64,000 nucleotides of DNA from Micrasema longulum (Eukaryota > Arthropoda > Insecta > Trichoptera > Brachycentridae), in contig JAGVSM010003647.1 of the NCBI GenBank assembly GCA_022494885.1, positions 62,001 to 126,000 of the forward strand, read 5' to 3'. The notes below the pieces were generated by a model. It saw only the letters and a program-made list of their open reading frames with translations, was not told the DNA's origin and did no database searches. Both the position numbers and the translations under genes were made by a program. The stretch's first letter is position 1; each line of letters opens with the position of its first letter. This document shows positions 1 to 12,699 of the stretch, piece after piece.

Positions 1-982
<982 letters not shown>

Positions 983-2067
983 GTTATTTTATTTTGAGCA
1001 CCCCGTTAAACGTCACTTTGAAGAAACGAGTATGAAAGAGTTCACACCCAAAGTAATATCAAAAGAACATAAAAAAGTTCGGCACAAAACTTATCATACA
1101 TTCAAACACAGTATAAAAAGCACTTTTTTAACATTTTATCGCGCGATCTGCACCAAAATTTCACAAATTGTTAAGGGATGCCATGAGCACCACACACCCA
1201 CCAGCAGCCATTTCTAAAAACAAGTACCTACTGCACTTGCGCCCGACAAACTACCGAGCCGCGTGACTTATTTTCGGAAGTTACGGGAAAATTTTAACAA
1301 AATATCGTTCAATATTTCTTTGGAGAATGTAATATCTAGGCCTATATCTGATTTTTCATATCCCTATAACGAGAGCAGACGGAAAATCGACGGAATTTTG
1401 GACAACTTCCAGAAATTGCCGACAGGATTGGTAATTTGGTATGATTATGTTACAGAAGTTGGCAGCAATGGCGACATGGTTACCAAATTTTCGTTAGAAA
1501 TCTCTCTCTGTTGAGGTGTGTTCGAAAAATATAACTGGTTGGTAATCATAACATAAATAAACGTGAGATTTTTATTATACAGCTTTTTTTTTATGCATCA
1601 TTTTCACAATGGCGTTTTACAAAAGCAATTGGATCGTTTGAAACTGTTGTTTGAAATAATTACACGTTACGATTATTTGCTGTTAAAAACATTTTAGAAT
1701 TTCAATTCTAATGGTTTTGATTAAATGATATTATATTAATGTGATAATCACACTTTTCACTTTTTTTTACTCATTTCACAATAATTTATATGGTTTTCAA
1801 TGTTTTAGTATGAATGTTTAAATAGTATTTAACATGAAAATTCACAAAGTTAGTGTTTCAAATATTAATTTCGTTTTATAAATATGGTTAGTTCAAATAA
1901 TAATAAATTCACATAAAATAGTATACGGCAATTTATTGTGTTATATTTTCATTTATCTTCTTTTCCACTTTTAGGAAAAGAATTACTATGGGACAATATT
2001 TTTTCAGGTAAAAATTTCATTTTAGTATCTCGTAAGACAGTTTCATAAACATGTTTTATTATTTTAT
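983..2067. other. drk 5' leader/promoter side and AT-rich spacer
   Basis: Sequence upstream of the drk start codon, shared with the divergent side of UCP4-A. Two short open frames (954-1217 and 1263-1514, plus strand) show no protein-like pattern; the first overlaps drk exon 1 in antisense. No core promoter was identified with confidence. Confidence 0.3.
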
Positions 2068-2209
2068 ATTTATTATATAAATAAAGACCTGTATACTTTA
2101 ATCCACAAAATTAGAGTATCCAGCGACCGGTTTCATCGCTTTCGCGACATCTTCAAGACTGGTATCTTTATTAAAAAGTTCAATGTATTAATTCAAAACA
2201 GAGGTAAGG
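2068..2209 (+). repeat. left arm of a 1.2-kb inverted repeat (possible Penelope-like terminal repeat)
   Basis: About 140 bases that reappear in reverse complement at 3147-3289 with high similarity, including the blocks GACCGGTTTCATC, TTCGCGACAT and TTCAATGTATT. Related tails with GAAACCGGTC occur near 7960 and 35045. Inverted terminal copies with such tails are seen in Penelope-like retroelements, but no reverse transcriptase was found here, so that assignment is a guess. Confidence 0.5.
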
Positions 2210-2355
2210 ATACACAATTCAAAATAAGATGAAAGTAAATTAAATAAAGTTATTTTTATCTTAAGGATCACTATCGAAAAATTCGGGTTTGATATTGATG
2301 TAAAAATATATGCTACGTAGAGCCCTTAAAACACGCATAAAAGAGCACATACAAT

Positions 2356-2792
2356 TGTAACGTACGCGTTACTATGTGTGTGTGTGCTGGTTCGTCACCC
2401 ACGTCTGCCGCAGTCAAGCTTCTCGGCGTAAGTGACAAGCCGCCTTCCCAGACAGAGTCAAAGACAAAGTCGGAAGGTAGGGGCACAGCTGCGCCGACCG
2501 CAAGTCAACCTCTATAGCCCTGAAAAGGACTTTTCACTTAGTCCAAGTGGCGTAGAGAGGCGAAGGCAGTCAGCTGGCAGAGCTGAGCGAAGAGCAAAGT
2601 GCAGGAGGGCGAAAAGGGCGGAGAACGGAATAAAACACGTCTGAACTGTTCAGAGTTAGGAACTCAATTACTTTATTCATACAAAATAAAAGCCTTATAA
2701 AACAGTGCGCGTCGGGCTCCATGAGTCAGCCGTCCCACCCACTCCGGCTGCCTTGGAGTGGTGGATGTAGCTCACCCTCACCACTCGCTACA
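2356..2792 (-). mobile_element. long terminal repeat of an LTR retrotransposon (solo or 3' end)
   Basis: On the minus strand the segment starts TGTAGC and ends GTTACA, the TG...CA ends of LTRs. It contains a TATAAG box and, about 20 bases later, an AATAAA signal, in the order expected for U3 and R. It is much more GC-rich than its surroundings. No target-site duplication was seen at these edges, so it may be the 3' LTR of a truncated element with internal sequence to the right of 2792. Similar sequence recurs at 29070-29143. Confidence 0.5.
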
Positions 2793-3146
2793 TGCCGCCG
2801 GCCTAGCGCACGAACGGGCTATTTCGTCGGCAGCCGTGACGCGTGCAATATAGGCAATACAATATAGGCCATTTTCAGGGCTTTACAAACACGATTAAGA
2901 CACAATATGAAATACAGACATAAAAAGTAATCTCTGGCTATATTCCCCCGGTATTACTGAGGCCAGGCTCGAAAGCGAATTATTTATCTTTATTGGGAGC
3001 CTAGCGCTCAGTCACAAAAATACCAGGTTCCTAGCTACGTTTAACAATTCACTCAGTTACCATTTACATATATCACTTTCGTTTGTCCATTTTAACGTTA
3101 TTCGCATGTCCGGAACAACAATCATGGTCTAATAATAAATATACAT

Positions 3147-3289
3147 ACCTCTGTTTTGTATAAATACATTGAACTTCTTAATAAAGACACCAGTCTCGAA
3201 AATGTCGCGAAAGTGATGAAACCGGTCACTGAACATTCCAAATTTGTGGATTAAAGAATCGCTCGTCTTTTATTGTATAATAAATTACA
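3147..3289 (-). repeat. right arm of the 1.2-kb inverted repeat
   Basis: Reverse-complement partner of 2068-2209. The two arms enclose the LTR at 2356-2792 and about 350 bases of unassigned sequence. Confidence 0.5.
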
Positions 3290-4044
3290 ATTAACTTCCA
3301 TCAATAATTTTCACTAACAAACTTAAATGTTTTATTTTATATTACGTTTTATTTCTCGATCAATATTTTTAATGTTTTAATACTCATCTGATATTATTTT
3401 CAACATGGTTGACATATAAAATGTCCATTCACTACAATATTTAAGTTTTTTGGCACCTAAAGCGTAAGACTAACGGTATTTTATTGTAGATAATAATTTA
3501 TTTACATACGCTTCAATTAGAGTAACAATACAGTCTCCTCTATGTATCATTAGGTACAAATAGATGGATCGTGATATATCCTTAACCTAAACAAGGTTAT
3601 ATGCTTTATTAAATTAGTAATGTTACATACTTTAAAACATGGATAATATTCTTCAAAAATAAATATTTTCATTCATTATCACATTTTGATACTGTTTCTT
3701 TTAAACGATGAGTTGGGATCGTGTAAAGTTTTAGAACTCACCTCAATAAAGTAGTACATAATACGAACCAATACCAACACCACCAAGTTAAAATTTAAAA
3801 TTGAAATAAAAAAATAAAATGCGATTCTTATCTTCTGTCAAAGGTTGGAATTTGACCATGGTGAAAAAATCATTTCTTATTTCATAACACGGACCCGGAA
3901 TAATTATATCTGATGGTCATACACTTTAGCGACCAGAACATATAATTTATTGCGTCTCATGATCATGCTTTCGATTAATTTTTTCATCAAATCATTTTAG
4001 CGCGTATTTTGTTACAATTATTTAGATTTCATACTCGTACGAAT

Positions 4045-4171
4045 ATGCCGCCACAAACTCCTGTAATACTGCCTGAATTACATCCAGCTCCACAAAAAGT
4101 CTTGGGATGCGCTGATAAAATATGGTGCACATATATGATGTCTGTTTTCGCCGCGAGCATCGCCGAATTTG
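4045..4171 (+). CDS. Ucp4: UCP4-A exon 1
   Basis: 42 codons plus one base. Encodes a proline-rich N-terminus followed by the start of transmembrane helix 1 ([14 protein letters not shown]). Donor GTAAGA. Confidence 0.88.
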
Positions 4172-7100
4172 GTAAGATACGCTTTGTATTTTCGCTACTT
4201 ACCAGCTGTCATTTGAATCGCTTCATTCAGAAGTGAAATCTTTAATTAAAGCTTAATATAATTGGGAATTTCTAGCATTTTCATGCGTCAAGACCGTTGC
4301 ACGCTCGACCTAATTCTCTTAACACTGACATTCTGACATAATCTTTCGATCCATGACTCACCAAAATTCCTAGTATTGCCTGACTGAACTCGAACTCATT
4401 ACATAGCCGGGTTCTAGTTCGACATAAGGAAAATATTTATTAAAATTGAAATGTATCTCTTTCAGTTACGTATCCCTTGGATTTAACAAAAACTCGTCTT
4501 CAAATCCAAGGGGAAATTGCCAAGAAAGATGGAAAATTGGTAAATTGTAATTTGTTATTGTTTGTCCTTATGTCATTTGCTCTCACATTTTTTGCCTTTT
4601 TGCATCCTTAAATACACAGCCCAACTAATTGTATGATTATGTAGTATTGACTTTTTTGTTTGGGATAAAAAATAAAAATTTCTCAAAATAACATTTAAAA
4701 TTACTAATTGAGGAATTTTAGTAAACTGTATTTAATTTTCTTTCTAAATTTAATTATCTAAATAATTTGTAACAAAAAATGTGAAAAATAAGTTGATGCC
4801 TAAAAAACTAAATATTATTTTGTCAAAAAAGTACTAAATAAATTAATATCTAAATAGGTACAAGAATAGACTTATAAATGCACCCTTTTTAAATTTATGA
4901 ATTTTAATTTAAATACACAAATTAAACAATACATATAAAAATCTAAATCTAAAATAGAAAGTTACTAACTAATATGACAAGTACGGTTTTTATTCATAAT
5001 TTTTTTGATCAGATAAAGTTTTATTGCCCATGCGTACGAACTGTTTGCAGTACGCATTATACATTAAAAAACATTTATTTTTTATTCGCAATATATTCAG
5101 TTAAACATTTATTGAGACATAAGTCCCGATTCCATAATTCCATGGAACCAGAGTCCTGTGTTGAGTTGGGATGAATATATGTTTAAAACTTTTATAGTCA
5201 ATATCACCATATTTACTACGTATAACAAAAACATCATTAAAAAATACATGGCAAATCAAATATAAAAAAGAAACGAGCAATAAAAAAAACATTAAAAATA
5301 TATGCAAAAATAAAAATGCAAGGTTTACATATTACAACAGTGATTTTAGATCAGGAAATATGCAAGTCTTGGCATTTATAGGGTATATAAGCCATTGGCT
5401 GGTTTGAGTTGCCACTTTACATACTGTTTAACATTTACCATTCTGCCTAGCTCTTTAATTTTACAAAAATCAACAGATGAAAGAATTGAAAAAAAAGGGA
5501 TGTGCAAACATCGGCAGAATAAACCAGACAATGACAGGTCATAAGCCCTGTAAATGCCTAGACTTCTATATTTCCTTCTTTAAAATACTCTCCATCTCTG
5601 ATGTGATATGTTAATCTTTATAACTTCCTAGGGGGTGGAATCCAGTCTTTGTCGTCAAAAAATTCGACAAACTCAAAATATACGATTTATTCAAACAATA
5701 TTTGATTTATTTTTTTAATAGTGTAAGAAAAAGATTGACAGATAATTTCGTCGGGATCGTAGAACAACGAAGGATGTTTGAAAAATGCAACATTTAATTT
5801 CTTTTATATTTATTTTATTTTATTTATTTATTTACACCTTTTATCAAAAATACAATTTTACATTCACTTTGCCCAGCTAACAAGGGTACATACCCTGTTC
5901 CAAGCTAGGCAATTACATTATAATATACGATAATAGTTAACAAATTAATAGAGAGCACAGACTAATAAAATGTAAACTTTCTCGTATACACATTTTGAAA
6001 CATATACATACACACATACACATATATACACACATACACATATATACACACATATATGTATATATACACACATATATGTATATATATATATATATATACA
6101 CACATATGTACACATGTACATACACACGCACGTACATACACCCATGCGCATACACATACATACATTCATAAAACATAGACAATTTATTTATAATGCGAAA
6201 CTTCATGATTACCATCTGTATAATATTTAAAAAAAATATTCTAATTTTTTGATCTTGAAAAAGCTGCATAAAGGCTTTTTTTCTGGGTTTGAAAAAAAAT
6301 GTAACCTAACCTAGTCTAACCCAAGTATCGAGTGATATACTTTCCTGCTTGTGACATAAAGTGTAAAAAATAAATTTTAATTGCTCTATGTAAAGTTGAA
6401 GAAAATCGCATGCGTCGTTCTACGATTATGACAATTTTATACATAAAACTTCTTTGAATAGAGAATGTGGATGTTAATACCATTACTGGGATTTTCACCT
6501 AACGTGGCCAGTTTATGTGTTTATATGGTACTGTGTAAAATTTAAAATTGGGCCCATGTTTGAACATTTCATCACTTTTTTGCACACCAATGCACTTTTC
6601 TTACTAAAATACCCTTGGGATGATATGTTGTATTAATTATTTAATGTTTATAGCTGTATTGTGTCTTCACTGGGGTGTCATAGTACTAACTTTTAGCATG
6701 GCCATTCTTTTAACTAGTATCATAAAAATATTGATTAAAATTCAATGACAAACTGGAATACGTATTTTGCTCATTATTTAACCCTTTATAGGGCAAATTA
6801 AATATTTTAAATTTTGAATTTCAAATGTTATATTTTAAAATTCTTACTGCCCACATAAAATAAAGTCAATAAAAAATAAAAAAAAATATTTTTTAGATTT
6901 TTAGAAGAACTAAATTTTTCATTGGTCAATATATTGACCAATGATTGTTTAGTCATGTTAGAAAATAAATTTATAAAATAAAAATACACAGATATTCTTA
7001 ACAAAATTTTATTATATAATATAAATAATTACAAATATAAGTATAAATATCATTTATTACATTTTTTTTACAACCGTTTTAACAATGGCATAAATAAACA

Positions 7101-10100
7101 CATAGATTTCTAGATACCCGCGCCAACTTCACGAGGTTGGAAGAATAACTTAACCAATGACCGTTCTGGACAATGTATTGAAGTAATATAGTTGAAATTT
7201 CTATCGGCGGTATTGGAAATATGACCCTTAAAGCGGCAGGTTAATATATTGACCAATTTCGACCTTTGCCCTATAAAGGGTTAAAGCTTAATTTTCTAGT
7301 CGGAAACAACTTAATCGGGTTGTGGTCCCGTGGCTAGTGTCTCGGACTCACGGCTCAAAGGTCTATGGTTCGAATCCCACTCTACCCCAACTTGATTCCC
7401 ATTTTCTAATAGTGATTTATTTACAACTCATTGAAAATGGCCCTCAAAATTGAATATTTGGGTAAATGATAAGAACGCAAGTATTTCTCAAAAAACAAAA
7501 AAACTAAGATTTTTTTTAAACATGGATTTTAACAATGTTTTGAGTATGTTCAAACGTTTGCAGACAGGCTGGATTTCCTCCCTAGGGAGTTATCTAGATC
7601 TAAAATGCAGATCATAAGCCCTGTAAATGCCTAGACTTCCATATTCTCTTCTCAAAAATGTTTTCCCTCTGTTGAAACAAATTTAAATATAGAATTGTAT
7701 TCTATTAACTATTTATAAAGTTGTCAACCTTCCTATAGTTTATTAATAACCAAATGAAAAATTTAAATAACAGCCCTTTACTAAAATATCCTTGAATCCA
7801 ATACTTACCCCTTATTCCTTTTCTGAGAATCTGTAGTCTGGACGTAAAACACCATGTTAGATGTATGTTGGGTACTTGCAATTTGCTGTTAGCTTTGATA
7901 AGATATGAAATATTTAGTGATAGTTTATTTCAAGCTTTGACAAAGGAACAGTTGTGTTCCGAAACCGGTCAGGATATTAAATTTATTTTAGCGATTTACA
8001 CAAAATAAATATGTAGTTAAACGTTTTTTAATGTCTAATTTCTATGTCCTTGCTCTTTATTTTAAGGTTCCGTACCGTGGTATGCTAAGTACTGGGCTCG
8101 GTATTGCAAGGGAAGAAGGAGTTCGCTGCCTATGGAGAGGTATAGAACCAGCTCTAGCGAGACACCTGGTATATTCTGGCTGCAGGATAGTCATATATGA
8201 ACGTCTTAGGAATGACTTCTTCAAAAAGAAACCGGAAGAAATTTTCCCTCTGTGGAAATCGGCTATTTGTAAGTCGGTAATTAATTGTTTTGTTTGATTT
8301 TTGTGGAAAAATTATACGTATTAGGTGTAAACATAAGTTTTATCAGTTTTTTCCAAATGAAGAGAATACGAGGACACAACAAAAAATAAATATTACAAAT
8401 TAGTCAATAATGTATTTCAATATTTTACCACAAACTATTCAATAATTCATAGCATCTTCACCGTACACTGCGCTATCGCGAGCAACTTTGGCATCTTTAT
8501 TTCCTAGATTGAACACGAACTATATAACTGTTAACTGCATAAACGTTAACTGTCTTCTGTATGCTGATGATGCCGTGCTTCTTGCTAGCAGCAAAGAAGA
8601 CCTGCAATTCTTGGAAACAAAAGTCTACGATGTATGCAAGAAAAGCGATTTGCATTTTGATTTGATTTGAAAAAGGGATGGAAATATAACTAAATGTGGG
8701 AAGAGTGAACGGAGATATTTTGAACCAGGTAGAAGAATTTTTGTATCTGGGAAGTATGTTTACTAGGGGTGGAAAGACTGAGAAAGGTATTGAAAGGAGG
8801 GTGAGTGCCGGGAACAGGGTGAACGGTGCACTGAAATCTACTTTGGCAAACAAATGTTTATCACAGGAGGCAAAACTAGCAGGTCACAATGGAGTTCTAG
8901 TGCCAACTCTAATGCATGGGAGCGAAGTATGGAATTGGAAAAATAATGATGAAAGCAGGTTAAATGCTGTCGAAATGCGATCCCTCAGGCGAATGTGTAG
9001 TAAAACGATGTATGATAGGTGCACAAATGTCGAGATCCGTGAACTATGTAAGGCTGAGACATGCATTATCGACAGAATCAAGAAAGAGGTGCTGCGTTGG
9101 TTTGGACATGCCGAGCGAATGTACAGCGAAAAAACGGCTAAAAGGATCTACGATGCGAATGTTAATGGATGCAGAAAACGAGGAAGACCGAGAAAGACAT
9201 GGCACGATCAAGCTCATCAAATACTTGAAGATAGACATGTCAAGAGTAGGAATAATCGGTCATGAGCAGATGTATTAATAAAGAGGAAGCAAGGTATGTA
9301 TGCAAATACAGAGTGATATGGTGGTCTATCCTCTCTGCCTACCCCTACGGAGAAACGGCAAGATGGTTTGTTTGTTTTTAACACGAACAGAAGGAGTTTT
9401 CGAAAATGCTTATATTTGTCTATTTAACATTCCAATTTGAAGGCTTTTAATCAAATAAAATAATATATATAACCTAAAAACAAACACGGTATCTTGTAGA
9501 GCAGAAAATATTCTTTTGAATGACGTATAACCTTTACGATTACGTTTTACTTTTTGTGCTCATTTCTAAATTTGAAAAAAACGGACACAACTAATATTAA
9601 CAACTAATACTTTTCTGGACAATTTATTGAATTAGTTATGTAACCCTTTTTAATGCTAAATTTCCAGGTGGTATGACATCTGGTATGATCAGCCAGTGGC
9701 TCTCGTCTCCGACAGATTTAGTAAAGGTGCAAGTTCAGATGGAAGGACGTAGGAAACTCCTCGGGGAGCCTCCTCGTGTCCAAGGGGCTCTGGATGCCTT
9801 CTTCAAGATCCTTAAATCTGGAGGCATTCGAGCTCTCTGGAAAGGTAAATAAATACAATGTTTCCATTTTGTTTCCCAGCTCTGCGTGTTAAATAGACCC
9901 CGAGCTCTGAATGACAATTTTCCACTTTATGGCTACTCTCACGTAAATGGAAAAGATGCCAGTACTTGTTACAAACCAAATTCAGAGATTTTGATTACAA
10001 GAAAAAGTGATATCAACTATATTTTTCCTATCTAGGTATAGTATTTAAAAGTAACATTTTGAAAAATCCAACAATTTCAATTGATTAATTTTATTTCAAT

Positions 10101-12645
10101 CTAAATTGGAGTCCACATCCATAAAAATTATCTTCTTAGCATTCTACATTCTAAAATTGATTATATGGAAAACAGTACTCTGATGCAGGGGTCTCCGAGC
10201 TAGTACCGATACCACCAATCCGATCCGCCACAGCTTATTTTGATTACATGGTAAAATTGCTTACTATTTTCGCTGATTTTGGAATTTTGCGCCTTCCGCT
10301 TCCATTATAAATTTCTTAATTGAGATTTTATAGTAATAGTATTTACTAATTGTCCTTATGGACAATGGAAGTAGGTTGTACACTTAAATGGAGAAGTAAA
10401 CCAATCCTATGTCCTGCATTGGACCAACATGTGCTGATTATGACGATGATGATTGTAAAATCTACACATATTATTACTTGTATTTTTAAAATATGTAAAT
10501 ATGAATTTGTGTTCAGTTGTAAATATGTTATATATAATAGTTTAATAATGTAGCAACGACAGCATGTCATCGAATATTGACAGGGGCCGAGCGTTGGCAA
10601 GCTGACTCCAACTTTACTTTCATAGTTAATGTTTGTTAGGGCACTCTCTTGCCCCGGAGAAGATAAATGCTCTTCAAAGGCGGAAGAACCTTCATGGTTA
10701 ACAGCATTGGATGTGGAAAGCAATGGGAAACTACCGCTCATGACAAACTAGGGAGGCGCCGTCGCCGAGGATACATCGAAGATTTGTGGAAGGATATGAG
10801 CTGCAAGTCATACGAAGATCTAAAGCGAGCCAAAGCACAGAGGCACAATATTTTCTATTTCACACATGTCCCTAATGAAGAAGTTCAGTGTCTTTTTTAA
10901 ATTTATTTTTTTGTTAATAGACTATTAAACAAAGCTATTTTTTTTTTAAATTTCCTTTTATATAAACATATATTCAGCGCTATGATTTTTTAAAGTTTTG
11001 TATTTTTTTAAATAACTCCGCGTATGACGTCAGAGGTTAGTTCTTCCGATTGGTTCGTTTACGGTAAGCCAACCGAATATCCTTCACAGCTCTCACATCA
11101 TTGGTTGGTTCATATATGAAGCAGTGATGTTGATCAAAGTAGTACATTTTTATTAAAATATTTTTTATTATTTTTTTTACATTTTCAAGACACTTACAAT
11201 TCAACGCTCTATTTTTTACTGCGCGTAAGAAAACATTTTTTGTATCCAATTTCCCGTAGGGCTGAAGTTCCTCATTACAGTAATACCGGGTCGGTCTCTG
11301 AGCGTTTTTCCAGTAATGGACCCTAAGAACTTCATTTCAGCAGTTCTGAGTTTTTTTTTTCAGTTCTTTTTGGTACGAACAGTGGCAGTTCGCGCTCCCA
11401 CAGCATACTTCTCACACATGTCTTGTATATTCTGACCTCGCTATCAATACGTGTATCCTTATTTCTCCACATTATCTTCCTCACAGACTCCCCAACCCAG
11501 TTGATGCTTTGTTGACCTGTTCTCTGTATCTGCTATAAATAAATTTAGATATTTGGATTTTTAAAAAATTTATTCTTAAAGTTTTGTTTTGCAATATACT
11601 TAATTTTGTATTTCCAGGGTCCGTGCCAAACATGCAGAGGGCCGCCCTGGTGAACCTGGGGGACCTGACCACGTACGACATGGCCAAACAGCACATCCAA
11701 GCCTACACTGGGCTGGCCGATACCTGGCCGCTCCACACCGCAGCGAGCGCCTGCGCGGGGCTGGTGGCTGCCGGCCTCGGGACCCCTGCCGATGTCGTGA
11801 AGACAAGGATCATGAACCAGCCCACCGACGAGAGGGGAAGGTGACAAACCCTCTAATTATTATTTTTATGTTTTACAATCAATGTTACAAAATACACTAC
11901 CACATAAACAAAAACAAATTGCAAAAAAACATAGCCTGTGTGTGGGTATACATGTAAAAACTACATTATAAAGTGCTAGTATTAAAACGTTAGTTTTATT
12001 TAATAAAAATTAAGAAACTAAAATAGTATGTGCCACACATTAAAAAAAATAAGCTATTTAAATCTGTTTTTCTGTCACTCTCTCGCAGATGCCTCCCCGA
12101 TATTGTGCGAAAAAGACAACTGCACGTCGGGCCGATTATGCAAAAAAAGGGTCATCACATCTTTCGAAACATTCAATTCAAGTTTCAAACTTTTTGATTT
12201 TACTGTTTATTTCACTATCCATTCTTACAGTTTTCGTTTACGGATATTAAATTACTGGGATAGCATTTTGCCTTGTTTGTACAATGATTGTTGCTGTTTG
12301 TACAATGATTGTTGTTGCTTGTGCAAATAAAGTTTGTACTGGAAAAAAAGGACCTTTGCATTATTTGTGTGCAATAGATACGACAGGTGGCCCGGAACAA
12401 CCTCTGACTGAAAGAATAATTATAAATATTGATTGCTAATATTAAACAAACTATTTTTTTACAGGGGAATCTATTACAAAAGCTCGTGGGATTGCTTGAA
12501 AAAAACTGTAGGTGGAGAAGGATTCTTCGCCCTTTATAAAGGATTCCTCCCAGTATGGATTAGGATGGCTCCCTGGTCTTTAACATTTTGGCTCAGTTTT
12601 GAAAAATTCAAGACGATGTTGTCTCCTTCTGTAGACGAATCTTAA
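4045..12645 (+). CDS. Ucp4: UCP4-A, mitochondrial carrier of the UCP4 / SLC25A27 group (six exons)
   Basis: Inner-membrane carrier. UCP4 proteins are described as uncoupling-type carriers, but the exact substrate cannot be read from sequence. Exons 4045-4171, 4466-4539, 8067-8268, 9668-9844, 11618-11840 and 12465-12645 join in frame with GT-AG borders to 327 residues, the usual carrier length. All three carrier repeats are present: matrix signatures PLDLTK (46-51), PTDLVK (149-154) and PADVVK (250-255), and cytoplasmic-side motifs YERLR, YDMAK and FEKFK. The UCP4-typical [17 protein letters not shown] block and [10 protein letters not shown] are clear. The first ATG (4045) is preceded only by a TTG-initiated frame. 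AATAAA lies at 12690-12695. Introns 1 to 5 hold many repeats, including a LINE copy at 8.5-9.4 kb. The family call is secure; the choice among UCP4 paralogues is not. Confidence 0.93.
4466..4539 (+). CDS. Ucp4: UCP4-A exon 2
   Basis: Acceptor TTCAG. Encodes [20 protein letters not shown] with the first matrix carrier signature. Ends at phase 0 before GTAAAT. The same length (74 bases) is found in UCP4-B. Confidence 0.9.
5350..5650. repeat. family V repeat, palindromic copy (intron 2 of UCP4-A)
   Basis: The first half (5350-5500) is minus oriented and the second half (5490-5650) plus oriented, both carrying the family blocks for 'sliding' landmarks such as CAGGTCATAAGCCCTGTAAA and GCCTAGACTT. 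Other copies are listed separately. Diverged. Confidence 0.6.
5805..5935 (-). mobile_element. 3' tail of a CR1/Jockey-like LINE
   Basis: Read on the minus strand it ends GGTGTAAATAAATAAATAAA followed by AAATA-type repeats, a 5'-truncated LINE 3' terminus. No coding part remains. Confidence 0.4.
6000..6165. repeat. TA/CA microsatellite
   Basis: Runs of TA and CA dinucleotides with ACACAT-type units. The overlapping minus-strand open frames made of Tyr, Val, Cys and Ile come from this simple sequence and are not genes. Confidence 0.9.
6782..7280. mobile_element. piggyBac-type MITE with TTAA target duplication
   Basis: 499 bases bounded by a perfect 16-base inverted repeat CCCTTTATAGGGCAAA and flanked on both sides by TTAA (6778-6781 and 7281-7284), as in piggyBac elements. 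There is no coding capacity. A 24-base perfect palindrome lies inside at about 6928-6951. It sits in intron 2 of UCP4-A. Confidence 0.82.
7315..7500 (+). mobile_element. SINE family T1 (tRNA-derived)
   Basis: Head resembles a tRNA with an A-box-like GTGGCTAGTG and a perfect B box GGTTCGAATCC (7367-7377), followed by a tRNA-unrelated body (TTTCTAATAGTGA...TTTACAACTC) and an A-rich end. Other copies are at 14418, 26013, 29148, 55965 and 56572. It lies about 35 bases from the piggyBac-type element. Confidence 0.75.
7535..7700 (+). repeat. family V repeat copy
   Basis: Outer block (CTGGATTTCCTCCCTAGGGA) joined directly to the CATAAGCCCTGTAAATGCC block; the middle of the family unit is missing. 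Confidence 0.6.
8067..8268 (+). CDS. Ucp4: UCP4-A exon 3
   Basis: Acceptor TTAAG, donor GTAAGT. Encodes [17 protein letters not shown], then [14 protein letters not shown] and the YERLR motif, ending in PLWKSAI. 202 bases, the same as in UCP4-B. Confidence 0.92.
8520..9378 (+). mobile_element. RTE-like LINE copy A, 5'-truncated (intron 3 of UCP4-A)
   Basis: Translation gives the reverse transcriptase active-site block [18 protein letters not shown], then after a disrupted stretch an intact frame (8696-9265) with [37 protein letters not shown] and [11 protein letters not shown], the 3' part of ORF2 of this LINE. The end reads CTCTGCCTACCCC and then a short (GTTT)n tail. It belongs to the same subfamily as the copies at 16.9 and 62.3 kb. 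Confidence 0.85.
9668..9844 (+). CDS. Ucp4: UCP4-A exon 4
   Basis: Acceptor TTCCAG, donor GTAAAT. Encodes [20 protein letters not shown], the second matrix signature, to GGIRALWKG. 177 bases, the same as in UCP4-B. Confidence 0.92.
10380..10870 (+). mobile_element. probable LINE 3' fragments
   Basis: 10395-10470 ends in a GATGATGAT run like the RTE/BovB-like 3' ends seen near 55400. 10667-10850 has an open stretch ([15 protein letters not shown]) resembling the basic C-termini of such ORFs. Weak evidence; no domain is complete. Confidence 0.3.
10875..11275. mobile_element. MITE family M1 (TA target, about 400 bp)
   Basis: Ends ATGAAGAAGTTCAG and, inverted, ATGAGGAACTTCAG, flanked by TA on both sides. 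401 bases, strongly similar to 20322-20724. The internal marker TGACGTCAGAGG is shared. No coding capacity. Located in intron 4 of UCP4-A. Confidence 0.75.
11618..11840 (+). CDS. Ucp4: UCP4-A exon 5 (GC-rich)
   Basis: Acceptor TTCCAG, donor GTGACA. Encodes [20 protein letters not shown] to [20 protein letters not shown]. Its third codon positions are mostly G or C, unlike every other exon of this gene. 223 bases, the same as in UCP4-B. Confidence 0.92.
12277..12318 (+). repeat. two-unit tandem repeat, about 21-24 bases
   Basis: TTTGTACAATGATTGTTG occurs twice in a row inside intron 5 of UCP4-A. Confidence 0.6.
12465..12645 (+). CDS. Ucp4: UCP4-A exon 6 and stop
   Basis: Acceptor TTACAG. Encodes [35 protein letters not shown] and the final FEKFK motif; TAA at 12643-12645. 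It is 9 bases longer than in UCP4-B. Confidence 0.92.
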
Positions 12646-12689
12646 GTTGCACAATTACAGTGTAATCATTATGGAAAAATCAAAAATGA

Positions 12690-12695
12690 AATAAA
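12690..12695 (+). terminator. UCP4-A polyadenylation signal
   Basis: AATAAA 45 bases after the stop codon of UCP4-A, the only canonical signal close by. Confidence 0.5.
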
Positions 12696-12699
12696 TACC

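Noticed and set aside
2793..3146. Internal coding region of the LTR retrotransposon
   Set aside because: No gag, protease or RT motif in any frame and no primer-binding site recognised.
4009..4044. Earlier start for UCP4-A at 4009
   Set aside because: That codon is TTG; the first ATG is at 4045.
5937..6269. Long minus-strand open frames rich in Tyr, Val, Cys and Ile
   Set aside because: They are translations of the TA/CA microsatellite in three frames.
7315..7390. A tRNA gene, from the clear B box and A-box-like motif
   Set aside because: Followed by a SINE body and repeated at several places with the same body; no good acceptor stem. The same reasoning applies to the T2 and T3 heads.
8696..9265. 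A host gene of 189 codons in UCP4-A intron 3
   Set aside because: Identical in pattern to the LINE copies at 16.9, 40.1 and 52.5 kb; it is transposon ORF2 sequence.
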